The notes beneath the pieces were generated by a model. That model was not told where the DNA came from and ran no database searches. It was given only the letters and a program-made list of their open reading frames with translations. The position numbers and the translations under genes are program-made. Positions 34,118-43,073 of a DNA stretch of 64,000 nt are shown here, piece after piece (position 1 is the stretch's first letter; each line of letters starts with the position of its first letter). This stretch comes from Salinicoccus sesuvii (GTDB lineage Bacteria > Bacillota > Bacilli > Staphylococcales > Salinicoccaceae). The stretch lies in the NCBI RefSeq assembly GCF_042648145.1, contig NZ_JBHRWV010000007.1, positions 248,001 to 312,000 on the forward strand, given 5' to 3'.

Positions 34118-34807
34118 CTATAAACTAAACAGATGGATAAATCCAAATACAATTACCGGCACCAGCAAAGACGGGAGCAGATTTAACGTGTTGAATTTTT
34201 TGATACCTAAAATGCCAAAACCTGATGCCATGATCAACATTCCACCAATAATTGTAATTTCATTTAAAAGATCTGGATTAAGGGCGCTACCGATAAAAGT
34301 TGCTATCGCATAGATGGACCCTTGCCAAAGGAATAAAACAATTCCTGAAATAGCAATGCCGATTCCAAACGTCGATGCTAGAACAATCGATGTAATACCA
34401 TCCAGCATTCCGTTAGCCAGAAGGTACGTATAGTCACCGTTTAAAGCAGCTTCGATAGGGCCTAAAATTGATAGTGTCCCAATACAAAACAATAGTATTG
34501 CAGTCGCTAGTCCTTCAGCTAAATTGCCCTTCGAGTATTTATTGACCAATTTATTGAACTTTGACTCCAGCTGCATTTTTTGACCGATTACACCACCTAT
34601 TGCCAAACTTACGATAAAAAGGACGGGATATTTGCTGTCGGGCAGATGTTGAACGAGCGCATCTATTCCTAAACCGAGCGCCACAAGCCCCATCGCCTGC
34701 ATGAGAATCTGATGATATTCATCCTTCAACCCTTTCTTTAACATACTCCCGATCAAGCATCCTACTAGTATCATCCCAACATTAAACAGTGTTCCAAACA
34801 TTGTCAT
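34118..34807 (-). CDS. DUF554 family membrane protein
   Basis: The 229-residue polytopic protein with about seven membrane helices matches DUF554 (GTLFNVGMILVGCLIGSMLKKGL start, GAALNGDYTYLLANGMLDGITS-like middle). The family is widespread and unstudied; transport is suspected. It is driven by a MerR-type promoter (34835-34865) that overlaps the end of the BmrR-like regulator gene, so it is probably induced by that regulator's ligand. Ribosome site AAAGGAG. Confidence 0.87.
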   Translation of the reverse strand: MTMFGTLFNVGMILVGCLIGSMLKKGLKDEYHQILMQAMGLVALGLGIDALVQHLPDSKYPVLFIVSLAIGGVIGQKMQLESKFNKLVNKYSKGNLAEGLATAILLFCIGTLSILGPIEAALNGDYTYLLANGMLDGITSIVLASTFGIGIAISGIVLFLWQGSIYAIATFIGSALNPDLLNEITIIGGMLIMASGFGILGIKKFNTLNLLPSLLVPVIVFGFIHLFSL

Positions 34808-34834
34808 TACTCCTTTAATTCAGTTTCCTACTAA

Positions 34835-34865
34835 AATATAGACCCTCCCGTAAGAGGAAGGTCAA
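34835..34865 (-). promoter_or_regulatory. MerR-type promoter of the DUF554 gene
   Basis: -35 TTGACC (34860-34865), a 19-base spacer TTCCTCTTACGGGAGGGTC and -10 TATATT (34835-34840). The dyad in the spacer resembles the known BmrR operator and the promoter at 18986-19016. Confidence 0.78.
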
Positions 34866-35680
34866 CTCTCTATTGGAATCTGGAACTCTGTTAAATAATC
34901 TTCTTCCTGCGAAGATATATATTGATTAATGATGGTCCTCTCTACAGCATCCCCGGTGATTTTATAATTGTTCTCATGAATGTACTCTAATAACTGTTTA
35001 TAGGGATGATATGAATGGCTGTGGCTTCCGTTGTAATAGACACAAGCATATTTACCTCCTGGTAAAACGTCAGATAAAGAGGTATCGGCATCTCTATCTT
35101 CATCTAGAATAAATATTGAATTATATTCATTGAATTTGTCATTCAGTATATCGTGCATGCTTACTGTAAGACCGACCCCTCCAATGAACAGAGAAGCACT
35201 TAAATTTGCCTGGTTTTCTAAATGTCTTAAGTTTATCTCCAAATCTGGTTCTGAACTAATTTTTCCAGCAAGTTTGATTATCTGCCTTGTTTCCAACGTT
35301 TTAGTAAGTGGCGTCATCAGCGCTTCTATCTTCCTTGCATATCGGATATTTGTTATTCGATCGTCAACCCTCCGTGCAGTGCGTTCCAATTCCTTTATTT
35401 TTTGCTCAGCAAAAAGTTTTTGTTCTTCAAGTAGCAGTAGAAAACCATCTATATCTCTATGTTCCAAGTGCTGTTTGATCTCTCTTAATGAAAAGCCTAG
35501 TTCTTTTAAATAAGTAATAGTATTCAACTGTTCAAATTGCTCAGTCGAATAGTAGCGATAACCGTTGTTCTGATCTGTGTAGATCGGAACTAAAAGGTCA
35601 ATTTTATGGTAATGGTGAAGCGTCTTGATTGTTGTATTATGTAGTTTGGCCATCTCGCCAATTGAAAACTTATTGTCCAT
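34862..35680 (-). CDS. MerR family regulator, BmrR type (multidrug-responsive)
   Basis: The 272-residue regulator starting MDNKFSIGEMAKLHNTT has the MerR winged helix (residues 3-75), a dimerising coiled coil (80-120) and a C-terminal effector domain (GyrI/BmrR type, 125-272, with KYACVYYNGSHSHSYHPYKQLLEYI). Such proteins bind cationic or lipophilic drugs and twist 19-bp-spacer promoters into activity. ATG 35680 follows AGGGTGG by six bases; an upstream in-frame ATG has no ribosome site. Its likely targets here are the DUF554 gene and the nitroreductase operon. Confidence 0.88.
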   Translation of the reverse strand: MDNKFSIGEMAKLHNTTIKTLHHYHKIDLLVPIYTDQNNGYRYYSTEQFEQLNTITYLKELGFSLREIKQHLEHRDIDGFLLLLEEQKLFAEQKIKELERTARRVDDRITNIRYARKIEALMTPLTKTLETRQIIKLAGKISSEPDLEINLRHLENQANLSASLFIGGVGLTVSMHDILNDKFNEYNSIFILDEDRDADTSLSDVLPGGKYACVYYNGSHSHSYHPYKQLLEYIHENNYKITGDAVERTIINQYISSQEEDYLTEFQIPIES

Positions 35681-36132
35681 TACTTCCACCCTTATTAGAT
35701 GATCAACTTTTATGCAATTATAAAACATCACTAAAACATTGGCACTATGAAATTGGTGACAGTGCATATTTACAAGCACTTCTACCCTACGTACCATTCA
35801 TTTCTACCTTCAGAATAAGCAATGATCGTTTATGGATGGAGCATTCTACTAACGTGTTATCTAAAAATAAGTTAAAGTACTTCTCAGGGCAAGCATTCAA
35901 TTCAATATGCGCTTTGATATTGTACTTGATCGAAACAAATAGTTCTTGTATAAATCATTCGCTTTAAAGCACTTATATCTTACATAGAAAAGAGCCTTAG
36001 CTCGCTAAGACTAACTGACATTTTAGAAAATTACTTAAAATTGATAGTGATTGCGCCCTATATATTTGTGTATAATTGCCATAAGGTATAATTTTTACCT
36101 TTATACTCAAAATAAAAGGGAACGGTGAATGG
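35681..36132. other. Intergenic stretch upstream of the RsgA-type gene
   Basis: No convincing gene; reading frames here lack ribosome sites. A small dyad CTTAG-CTCG-CTAAG lies near 35997-36013, and TATAAT near 36071 precedes the GTPase gene. Confidence 0.5.
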
Positions 36133-37119
36133 ATGGATTATGGCATTAAAGAGTATTGTGTAAATCATGCTTTAGAAGCAAATGAGGTCGCAAGAGTGAT
36201 AGAAAAGAACGGATATTATTACGACGTATACTTTAAAGACAGTATTTACAGTAAAATTACGGCAGTCAATCAGATCGCAAGCAATGAAGTGTTTGTTGGT
36301 GATTTTGTTCAGGTCGCTACGATGGATGATACGTTAGATATTACGAAAGTTTTAGAACGTAATACGCTCGTGTCTAAAGAATCGAGTACAGCACTAAAAG
36401 CATTCCACGAAAGAAAAGACGAGCAGATATTAGCTACAAACGTAGATTCGGTATTTATCTTAATCGCAGCAGATCAAAGGTTCACTATTGGGAAACTGGA
36501 GAGATATATTCTAACCTTCAAAAAAGAAGATATTGAACTGAGTGTGATCATCACCAAATCAGACTTCGAAGATAAAGCAGACGAGATCCGTAACGAAATA
36601 CTAAAATACTACCCAAATATGGACATATTGCTCCTGTCACAATTTGATGAAAATAGCATAGATAAATTCAAGGCACTTGTTGAAAATAAGACCGTATCTA
36701 TACTTCTCGGTGCTTCTGGAGTCGGAAAATCAACACTCTTTAATACCCTCTTTGCCAAAGAAGACCAAAATACTCAAGATGTGCGTGTGGATGGCAAGGG
36801 CAAGCATACTACCACAAGTACAAGAATGCTTTATAACGATGAACTGGATGCTTATATTATTGATACACCCGGGTTCAAAACGATCAGTGCAGCTCACCAA
36901 GTGGATGAGAACATACTTTTTTCAGAGATACAGGAATTCGCTCAAGATTGTAAATTTCGGGACTGTACGCATTCCCACGAGCCAGGGTGTGCTGTTAAGA
37001 AGGCAATTGATGATGGTGTTATCTCAGAGGCTTATTATGGGCGATACTTGGAAAACAAAAGAATCATCAAAGGGCAGGAACGTCACCAATTGATGAAAGA
37101 ACGTATGAAAAATAAGTAA
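36133..37119 (+). CDS. RsgA/YloQ-type circularly permuted GTPase
   Basis: The 328-residue protein has an N-terminal OB-fold (residues 15-75), a permuted GTPase order G4 (ITKSD), G1 (GASGVGKST) and G3 (DTPG), and the zinc knuckle C-K-F-R-D-C-T-H...C near residue 278. RsgA checks the 30S subunit late in assembly. It stands alone, outside the usual prpC-stk-rsgA cluster, and its sequence is closer to the extra RsgA copies found in Bacillota; it is likely a second paralogue. Ribosome site AAGGGAACGG. Confidence 0.87.
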   Translation: MDYGIKEYCVNHALEANEVARVIEKNGYYYDVYFKDSIYSKITAVNQIASNEVFVGDFVQVATMDDTLDITKVLERNTLVSKESSTALKAFHERKDEQILATNVDSVFILIAADQRFTIGKLERYILTFKKEDIELSVIITKSDFEDKADEIRNEILKYYPNMDILLLSQFDENSIDKFKALVENKTVSILLGASGVGKSTLFNTLFAKEDQNTQDVRVDGKGKHTTTSTRMLYNDELDAYIIDTPGFKTISAAHQVDENILFSEIQEFAQDCKFRDCTHSHEPGCAVKKAIDDGVISEAYYGRYLENKRIIKGQERHQLMKERMKNK

Positions 37120-37183
37120 CGGCGTGATGCTTATCGCTTGAGAACTACAATGTAAGAACTCTCAATATAGTAGTTTCTAAAAT

Positions 37184-37215
37184 AAAGACATGATGCAAAT
37201 TTGCATAATGTCTTT
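37184..37215. terminator. Bidirectional terminator
   Basis: AAAGACATGATGCAAA and TTTGCATAATGTCTTT form a stem with one mismatch between convergent genes. Confidence 0.78.
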
Positions 37216-37516
37216 ATCTTTCTTTTTTAATGAAGAATATTCCTAATTTAGTGAGCGTTAAGAAGAGTGTGACAGGAATACTACCAACTAAAAAAACTAA
37301 GGGTAATAAGTACGACCATTCTTGTATAGATCGAACTAGATAAGCGAGTATTATAGAAAGAATAAATACCGTGACGGGTGCTAGAATATCCGAATAGAAC
37401 GTGATTTTCCGTTTTCTTATCCAAAAAAATAATTCAAATGCGAAATATACGACTATTAAAGCCACAGCTCCGACAACCACAGGTGCGATATCGCCTTCGT
37501 AAACAAAGGTATCTAT
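37214..37516 (-). CDS. Small membrane protein with probable ATA start
   Basis: A protein of about 100 residues with three membrane segments (VVVGAVALIVVYFAFELFF, DILAPVTVFILSIILAYLV, YLLPLVFLVGSIPVTLFLTL). AAAGGAG is seven bases ahead of an ATA codon at 37514-37516 followed by DTFVYEGDIAPVVV; a GTG at 37480 would remove the acidic N-terminus. ATG to ATA mutation or a base-call error is possible. Unknown function. Confidence 0.5.
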   Translation of the reverse strand: MDTFVYEGDIAPVVVGAVALIVVYFAFELFFWIRKRKITFYSDILAPVTVFILSIILAYLVRSIQEWSYLLPLVFLVGSIPVTLFLTLTKLGIFFIKKER

Positions 37517-37777
37517 AGAATTGCTCCTTTCTTCATGTTATCAATCAATAAAAGAAAATCTGAGTGTAGAACTATTAAAAAATGGGGAGTTCCCTATGTC
37601 AGTTATATATTGCTACTGCTTATAGAAATGTTTCCCGCGTGTTCTTAACGTACTTTATAGATTAAGTTTAGTTTTAGTTGCTGGGGGCTAAAACCAGCTG
37701 CTGAAGGCAAAAGTTTTTATAACAGTAAAAGCCCTATAATGTCGTCACTACGATGAGTTTTCCAGCTCTCAAACCAA

Positions 37778-38052
37778 TTAGTTCGCGATAGTGTCTTCCA
37801 ACTTACCATCTACAACCGTAATATTATCTGGTCCTTCAAATAATGAATCATCGAAGTCCGGATTCTTTTCATGTCAATGTCTTCAATGTGGCTAGATGTA
37901 TTTCCAAACACTTCTTCATCGCCTTCTGCATGGTTGATTGTATATTATGGATCTTCTCTGTATCATTGAACTGATAGATTTTGGCGCCTCTTCTGAGAAA
38001 ATCTATCCTTCTCTCGAACTATCATTGTACCAATTGGCTGAGTTTTCTCGTT
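37778..38052 (-). pseudogene. Decayed unidentified gene
   Basis: Minus-strand pieces RRIDFLRRGAKIYQFND, EKIHNIQSTMQKAMKKCLE, EGDEEVFGNTSSHIEDIDMK and, after adding one A in the run near 37873, NPDFDDSLFEGPDNITVVD with stop at 37778. Frames change at least twice. The family is not recognised. The surrounding 730 bp holds no other gene. Confidence 0.5.
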
Positions 38053-38167
38053 TTTTTCAACAACATTCTCTTATGTGCTTGCTTCTGTATTATTGCATTC
38101 GACTAAAATTTTAATTAAACAACTTTTGAAGATATTCACAACTCTCATATATAATGTAATAGTTTTA

Positions 38168-38195
38168 TTGACATATTACAAGAACATGAGATAAT
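38168..38195 (+). promoter_or_regulatory. SigA-type promoter of the tetR gene
   Basis: TTGACA (38168-38173), 16 bases, GATAAT (38190-38195), directly upstream of a perfect palindrome. Confidence 0.65.
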
Positions 38196-38206
38196 AAAGC
38201 TACGTA

Positions 38207-38228
38207 ATTGTCAGTGATCACTGACAAT
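38207..38228. promoter_or_regulatory. TetR operator (22-bp perfect palindrome)
   Basis: ATTGTCAGTGA and TCACTGACAAT are perfect inverted halves between the promoter and start of the tetR gene. The half-site TGTCAGT recurs ahead of the MFS gene. Confidence 0.75.
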
Positions 38229-38249
38229 CAATAGAATTGAGGTGATTGT

Positions 38250-38837
38250 TTGGTTGACCAAAAATTAAATACATCGGACAAATTGATGGTTATTGCGATT
38301 GATTTGTTCTCTGATAGGGGTTACAAGAGTGTAACTACCGCGGAGATTGCTTCTAATGCCGGAGTTAGTGAAAAAACACTGTTTAGGCACTTTGGTAGCA
38401 AACAAAACCTACTTGAGAAGGCTTTCGAGCGATTCCACTATACAGATGATATATCTTTGATATTTGAAGAAAAGATTGTCTGGGAACTAAAATCAGATCT
38501 GCAGCTAATTAGTCGTACTTATCATGAGATTATGGACCGTAATCGTAAAATGATCATGATTAGTATAAAAGAGGGAGACAATCTCCCCTTAATACGAGAA
38601 AAATTACAAAAACCACCTGAGGTTCTGTTTGGACAACTAACAAATTATTTTCAAGAGATGTTCCAGAAAGACAAAATCATAAGTTCTGACTCAGAAAATC
38701 TTGCTTTTACCTTTATGGCGATGAATTATGGTGCTTTTCTCAACCATTTATCATCTAATACGATCTTCGGTGGAGTAACTTTAGAAACTTTTATAAGCGA
38801 GAGCATAAATACTTTTACTAGGGCGTTAACGCCCTAA
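38250..38837 (+). CDS. TetR family regulator
   Basis: The 195-residue protein has a TetR HTH (residues 9-55, AIDLFSDRGYKSVTTAEIASNAGVSEKTLFRHF) and a divergent ligand domain. The TTG start follows GAGGTG by five bases. A palindrome overlaps its own promoter region and a related one precedes the MFS gene, so it probably represses both and is relieved by a pump substrate. Confidence 0.87.
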   Translation: MVDQKLNTSDKLMVIAIDLFSDRGYKSVTTAEIASNAGVSEKTLFRHFGSKQNLLEKAFERFHYTDDISLIFEEKIVWELKSDLQLISRTYHEIMDRNRKMIMISIKEGDNLPLIREKLQKPPEVLFGQLTNYFQEMFQKDKIISSDSENLAFTFMAMNYGAFLNHLSSNTIFGGVTLETFISESINTFTRALTP

Positions 38838-38843
38838 TTTTTT
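38820..38843 (+). terminator. Terminator overlapping the tetR stop codon
   Basis: AGGGCGTTAACGCCCT is a perfect palindrome containing the last codons, followed by AATTTTTTAT. Confidence 0.82.
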
Positions 38844-38849
38844 ATCTAT

Positions 38850-38875
38850 AATGACAGTAAGTACTGACAGTCATT
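38850..38875. promoter_or_regulatory. Probable TetR operator ahead of the MFS gene
   Basis: AATGACAGTA and TGACAGTCATT contain inverted and direct copies of the TGACAGT half-site seen in the 38207-38228 palindrome, right after a TATAAT box. Confidence 0.6.
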
Positions 38876-38898
38876 ATTAGTTATTGGAGGAGAAATGA

Positions 38899-40254
38899 AT
38901 GGTCAACACAAAAGATAATATGAACGATAAAAAGGAACGGTTAATGTATGTATTGGTTTTTACACTTATTATTTCCGTTATGAATGCGACGATGTTCAAT
39001 GTAGCACTACCATCAATTAGCGAAGAGTTCGCCCTCTTTCCTTCTCAGGTCAGCTGGATTACTAGTAGCTACTTAATCGTTTACGCTATTGCATCAGTAA
39101 TATACGGGAAACTAGCAGACAAATATACAATAATAAAATTACTTACTTTTGGCATAGTAATACTTACACTTGGTTCGGTTCTGGGTCTTGTATCAGTCAA
39201 CTACGAAATGATTATAATTGCAAGAGTGATTCAAGCAACAGGAGCTGGTGTTATTCCGGCTTTAGGTATGATACTACCTGTACGATACTTCTCAGCTGAG
39301 AAACGTGGCCGTGCCTTAGGAATCGTGGCTGTAGGATTGGCGTTAGGAACAGCCCTGGGTCCTATCATAGCGGGGTTTATGACAACTTTAATTAATTGGA
39401 GAATACTGTTTGTTATCCCCCCCTTGTTGCTTTTTACTTTACCCCTATACAAAAAATTTTTGAACGACAAAGAGCTAGAATCGAAACGAATTGATTTTAT
39501 AGGTGGTGTTGTTCTAGCTTCTACAGTCGCTTGTTTTTTACTTACGTTGACACAAGGTAAATTGTTGTTATTTGTGGTTGGTGTCTGTTTGTTAGGAATA
39601 TTTGTTTACCGCATTCATAAGACACCGGCACCGTTTATACACCCAGAAATTTTTAAAAATAAATCTTATTCATTAGGGCTTATTATAATATTCGCAGCAA
39701 CAACCATCAGTTCAGGATTTCCGTTTATAATACCGCAACTACTCGCCTCGGTTAATCAAATGACCCCTGCTTTGATTGGTGTAGTCATGCTGCCTTCAGC
39801 AGTAGTTACAGCCTCACTAGGCGCCAAAGGAGGAGGACTGGCTGACAGGAAAGGAAATTCATTTCTTATTAATGTAGCTTCTCTTTTCCTCCTAGTCGGA
39901 CTCCTATCTCTATCTTCCTTAGTTGGTTTGTCTCCTGTGTATATAGCCATCTTTCTCATTTTCGGCGTGATGGGACAGTCTTTTATGCAGATTGCTATAA
40001 TGAATAGCATTTCCCAAACTTTATCAAAAGATCAGTCAGGGATTGGAATGGGTCTCGTATCTATGATTATATTTATTGCAAATGCATCGGCCACTGCAAT
40101 TATAGGAAGAGTACTGAACACTGGAACACAGAATTTTGCACTCAATCCTCTCGTTCAACAAAATTCATCCATACTATACAGCAATATTTTTCTGGTTCTA
40201 GCCATATTACTTTTGTTCATAATTCCGGCTTACCGTTACGTGTTCGAGCGCTAG
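38899..40254 (+). CDS. MFS drug efflux transporter (DHA2/QacA-EmrB-like)
   Basis: The 451-residue transporter has at least 12 hydrophobic segments, MFS motif A-like YGKLADKYTIIKLL, the motif B-like ARVIQATGAG and motif C-like LGIVAVGLALGTALGPIIAGF. It starts eight bases after GGAGG. It is paired with the TetR gene and shares its operator half-site, so substrate-induced drug export is inferred. Confidence 0.87.
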   Translation: MVNTKDNMNDKKERLMYVLVFTLIISVMNATMFNVALPSISEEFALFPSQVSWITSSYLIVYAIASVIYGKLADKYTIIKLLTFGIVILTLGSVLGLVSVNYEMIIIARVIQATGAGVIPALGMILPVRYFSAEKRGRALGIVAVGLALGTALGPIIAGFMTTLINWRILFVIPPLLLFTLPLYKKFLNDKELESKRIDFIGGVVLASTVACFLLTLTQGKLLLFVVGVCLLGIFVYRIHKTPAPFIHPEIFKNKSYSLGLIIIFAATTISSGFPFIIPQLLASVNQMTPALIGVVMLPSAVVTASLGAKGGGLADRKGNSFLINVASLFLLVGLLSLSSLVGLSPVYIAIFLIFGVMGQSFMQIAIMNSISQTLSKDQSGIGMGLVSMIIFIANASATAIIGRVLNTGTQNFALNPLVQQNSSILYSNIFLVLAILLLFIIPAYRYVFER

Positions 40255-40280
40255 TACAAAAAAATTACCATTGGTTCTAA

Positions 40281-41654
40281 TTAAAATTGTTTAAATTTAC
40301 TCATAACGTGATCTCTACTTTCTTTGTGATCTACAATTTTTTCAGGATAATCTTTACCAATTTCAATGTTAAAATTTTCTTTAAGTTTATCTTTATTTTT
40401 TGTTGGGTCGTGAATATATTTGTTAGAAACATCCTTCATTACTGATAGCTGACTTCTAATAAAATGACCTTGCGCATCAAATCGCTCACTTTGACGCATA
40501 GGATTAAACATCCTAAAATATGGGACTGCATCCGTCCCTGTAGATGCAGACCACTGCCAACCGTGTACATTGGACGCATTATCGTAATCTATTAGATACT
40601 TTCTAAAGTAATCTTCACCCCAAGACCAATCTATAAATAGATTCTTGGTTAAAAATTGCGAAACAACCAATCTTAATCTGTTGTGCATGTATCCAGTATG
40701 TTTTAATTTTTTCATGGCTGCATCGATAATAGGATATCCTGTTTCCCCTTCTTGCCACGCCTTAAAATGTGATTTGTTATAAGACCACTGCATGCTGCGG
40801 TATTTTTTTGAAAATGACTTAGTTGCGGTCTCCGGGTATTGGGTCATTAATATATAGTAAAACTCCCGGAACATAACCTCTCTGATATAAGCTTCATAAT
40901 TTTTTTCATTACTTTCATATCCCTCGAGTAAATCATTTATTACTTCACGGATATCTAGCAAGCCATATGCTAAATATGTACTTAAACCACTGACAAAATC
41001 TAGTGATACATCTTCAATCAACTTGTCATAATTTGATATGTCATCACTTAAAAAACTAGTCCAAGACTTACGCGCTGATTTCTCCATATCGTTATTAGTA
41101 TTCAGTTGGAGTTCACTTTGATTTGATCCTTTTTCAGCATATTGACTTAACTGTTTAAATTGATAGTTGTTTCGTGGGGTGTGACTTAATTTCCCCCGGT
41201 TTTCTTTGTAGAAGCTAGTAAAGACTTGGTAAGGTTGTTTTTGTTTATTGAATGTCGTTGAAGGATGGAAATAGTGGTTCACGCGTTGCCCAATCACTTC
41301 AATCTCATGTTTTTGAAATGCCAATTTAACATGCCTAAAATCGTATGATTCCTTGTGGTAACTCATAATATCTTTAGCAACTAATATATGCGATAACTCT
41401 AGTTCATCACCTAATTCACCTAACTTTTGGTATGGGATGATGTAAGGATGTATATTATGCTTTTCTAAAACATGTACAAAACTTTTTACTACGTCATAAT
41501 AATAGTTCTGCTTTACTTCTGACGCATCAGACAGATCTTCTATAGGTAAAATAAAATATAGTTTATCTATTACATCTGAATGACTTTCTACATAATCAAA
41601 TAGTGGATTTCCTTTGGTTCTAAATACACGATTAAGTATTACACCTAAATGCAT
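40281..41654 (-). CDS. phrB: Deoxyribodipyrimidine photo-lyase
   Basis: The 457-residue class I photolyase repairs cyclobutane pyrimidine dimers with blue light. Residues 1-130 form the antenna domain; the FAD domain shows HTGYMHNRLRLVVSQFLTK, WSWGEDYF, DYDNASNVHGWQWSASTGTD and YFRMFNPMRQSERFD. All are typical. It is a common salt- and light-habitat gene in Staphylococcaceae. It has its own ribosome site (AGGAGG). Confidence 0.93.
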   Translation of the reverse strand: MHLGVILNRVFRTKGNPLFDYVESHSDVIDKLYFILPIEDLSDASEVKQNYYYDVVKSFVHVLEKHNIHPYIIPYQKLGELGDELELSHILVAKDIMSYHKESYDFRHVKLAFQKHEIEVIGQRVNHYFHPSTTFNKQKQPYQVFTSFYKENRGKLSHTPRNNYQFKQLSQYAEKGSNQSELQLNTNNDMEKSARKSWTSFLSDDISNYDKLIEDVSLDFVSGLSTYLAYGLLDIREVINDLLEGYESNEKNYEAYIREVMFREFYYILMTQYPETATKSFSKKYRSMQWSYNKSHFKAWQEGETGYPIIDAAMKKLKHTGYMHNRLRLVVSQFLTKNLFIDWSWGEDYFRKYLIDYDNASNVHGWQWSASTGTDAVPYFRMFNPMRQSERFDAQGHFIRSQLSVMKDVSNKYIHDPTKNKDKLKENFNIEIGKDYPEKIVDHKESRDHVMSKFKQF

Positions 41655-41905
41655 TATATTTCCTCCTAATTACAAAATATTACCTCTACAAAAAACTTTA
41701 TGTATTTAGTATAAAATACTTTAAACTATTAGCAATTGATATTTGTCAAAATAATCTAGATATTTTTTATCGCCTGCGTAATTTAAAAACTGTCCAACTA
41801 CGTCCATTAGTTCAATGATTTCCTCGCTATGTGTTTTCTTTTTGCGTCGATAGATGAGACAATGGTCTGATCAACTGTTTTGATATAAAAAAGGAGTATT
41901 GATTA

Positions 41906-42211
41906 ATGAACTTTAGTGAAACCTTTTTCAGATTTTTAGCCATTATAATTGGTTTAGCCATTTTCGGTTTTTACGTCTATATCGTAAATGATTTTACATC
42001 AGAAAATATATTTAAACTTCCGTACTTAATACTCACAATTTATTTCGCTATTTGCGTAGTACTATTCCCTTTTATTGCATTCAAGAAAAATACAATGGTA
42101 AAAAAATTGAAAGCAGTACCAAGCACTTTCATGCAAATTGGGGTATTTATAATAGCCCCGTACCTATTTATTAAACATTTTTTCAATACGCAGCATAACT
42201 CAAGATTATAA
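41906..42211 (+). CDS. Small membrane protein, 101 residues
   Basis: Three hydrophobic segments (FLAIIIGLAIFGFYVYIV, LPYLILTIYFAICVVLFPFIA, FMQIGVFIIAPYLFI) with a basic loop KKNTMVKKLK. AAGGAG lies about nine bases before the ATG. No family recognised. Confidence 0.65.
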   Translation: MNFSETFFRFLAIIIGLAIFGFYVYIVNDFTSENIFKLPYLILTIYFAICVVLFPFIAFKKNTMVKKLKAVPSTFMQIGVFIIAPYLFIKHFFNTQHNSRL

Positions 42212-43073
42212 GATACGACGGCGCACTGTACTGTGAGTTAGTCGCTTTCGTAGTCTTTAGCATTGTACTTGGCAAATTCAGAGCCTTTTTTCGTATACTT
42301 CACTCGCGTATGTAATCCTTGAATTCTTTACTTGTAGATTTCCACCAATGTTTAAGTCATCCACCTTGCTTGATATAATGTATATGGATGTTGGAATAGT
42401 GTTTATTTACAACAAGAACAAAGTGAAAATGTGAGGGATGATAATTTCGATTTAATTACAAATCATTTCCAACTTTTTAATATTACTTCTAATTACCGCA
42501 CCAATCATTGCAATGGTTGTTTAAAATGCTTGATCCAACTATTCAGTTCTTCAGCGCTTACATTTCGTGCCGTTAGCGTAGGTAAAACGAACTACTTATC
42601 TCCTAACCCTCTGAGGTGCTACATAGTAATTTATATTGCGTTCTTTTAAGCGCAGACTGAATAAAGTATATTTCATAATTGTTGGAGCGATGCAACTTCT
42701 TCTTTCCATCATTTTATCCCCTAGCATGAATAAGAATGTATTGCAGTACTTCGAATATAAACCTAGGAAAGAAAAAACTTCTGCATATTAGTTGATGAGA
42801 AGATTATTTTTCTAGCTATGAATAAAAACCGTCCGTAAAAGCACATATAAATATTTGAACGTTCGTAAAGTATTTTAAAATATTTACGAACGTTTTATTT
42901 GTTTGATATCAGTGGTTTTAAGTCGTCCATAAAAGTGTACTTTTACGAACGGTTTGGAAAATCAAGAATGACTAAACTTTAAAGAGTAGCAAGTGTTAGT
43001 TTTAAGGTAAGGGAGTACATGCTATATTTGTGTAGATGCTATACGATAATCGTTAAGTGAGGGAAAACATATT
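42212..43073. other. Gene-poor AT-rich stretch with a decayed reading frame and repeats
   Basis: No intact gene. A minus-strand remnant, RIQGLHTRVKYTKKG followed by SEFAKYNAKDYESD, ends with a stop at 42238; upstream it is closed by a stop, so it is a broken C-terminus of an unknown protein. A cluster of inverted repeats lies at 42829-42955. Confidence 0.5.
42829..42955. repeat. Nested inverted repeats built on CGTTCGTAAA
   Basis: Five copies of one motif alternate in orientation: CGTCCGTAAAAG (42830, +), CGTTCGTAAA (42860, +), TTTACGAACG (42883, -), CGTCCATAAAAG (42924, +) and CTTTTACGAACGG (42940, -). The second and third form a 12-bp-arm palindrome (42858-42894), the last two another, and the outermost copies pair over 126 bp. 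No gene overlaps. A cluster of operators or a small palindromic repeat element is possible. Confidence 0.7.

Noticed and set aside
35629..35967. 112-codon plus-strand frame upstream of the BmrR-like gene
   Set aside because: It is antisense to the regulator's start, has no ribosome site and an unusual residue mix.
42431..42649. 72-codon plus-strand frame
   Set aside because: No ribosome site; the residues look like translated AT-rich intergenic DNA.
42829..42955. CRISPR array
   Set aside because: The repeats are short, alternate in orientation and have no regular spacers.
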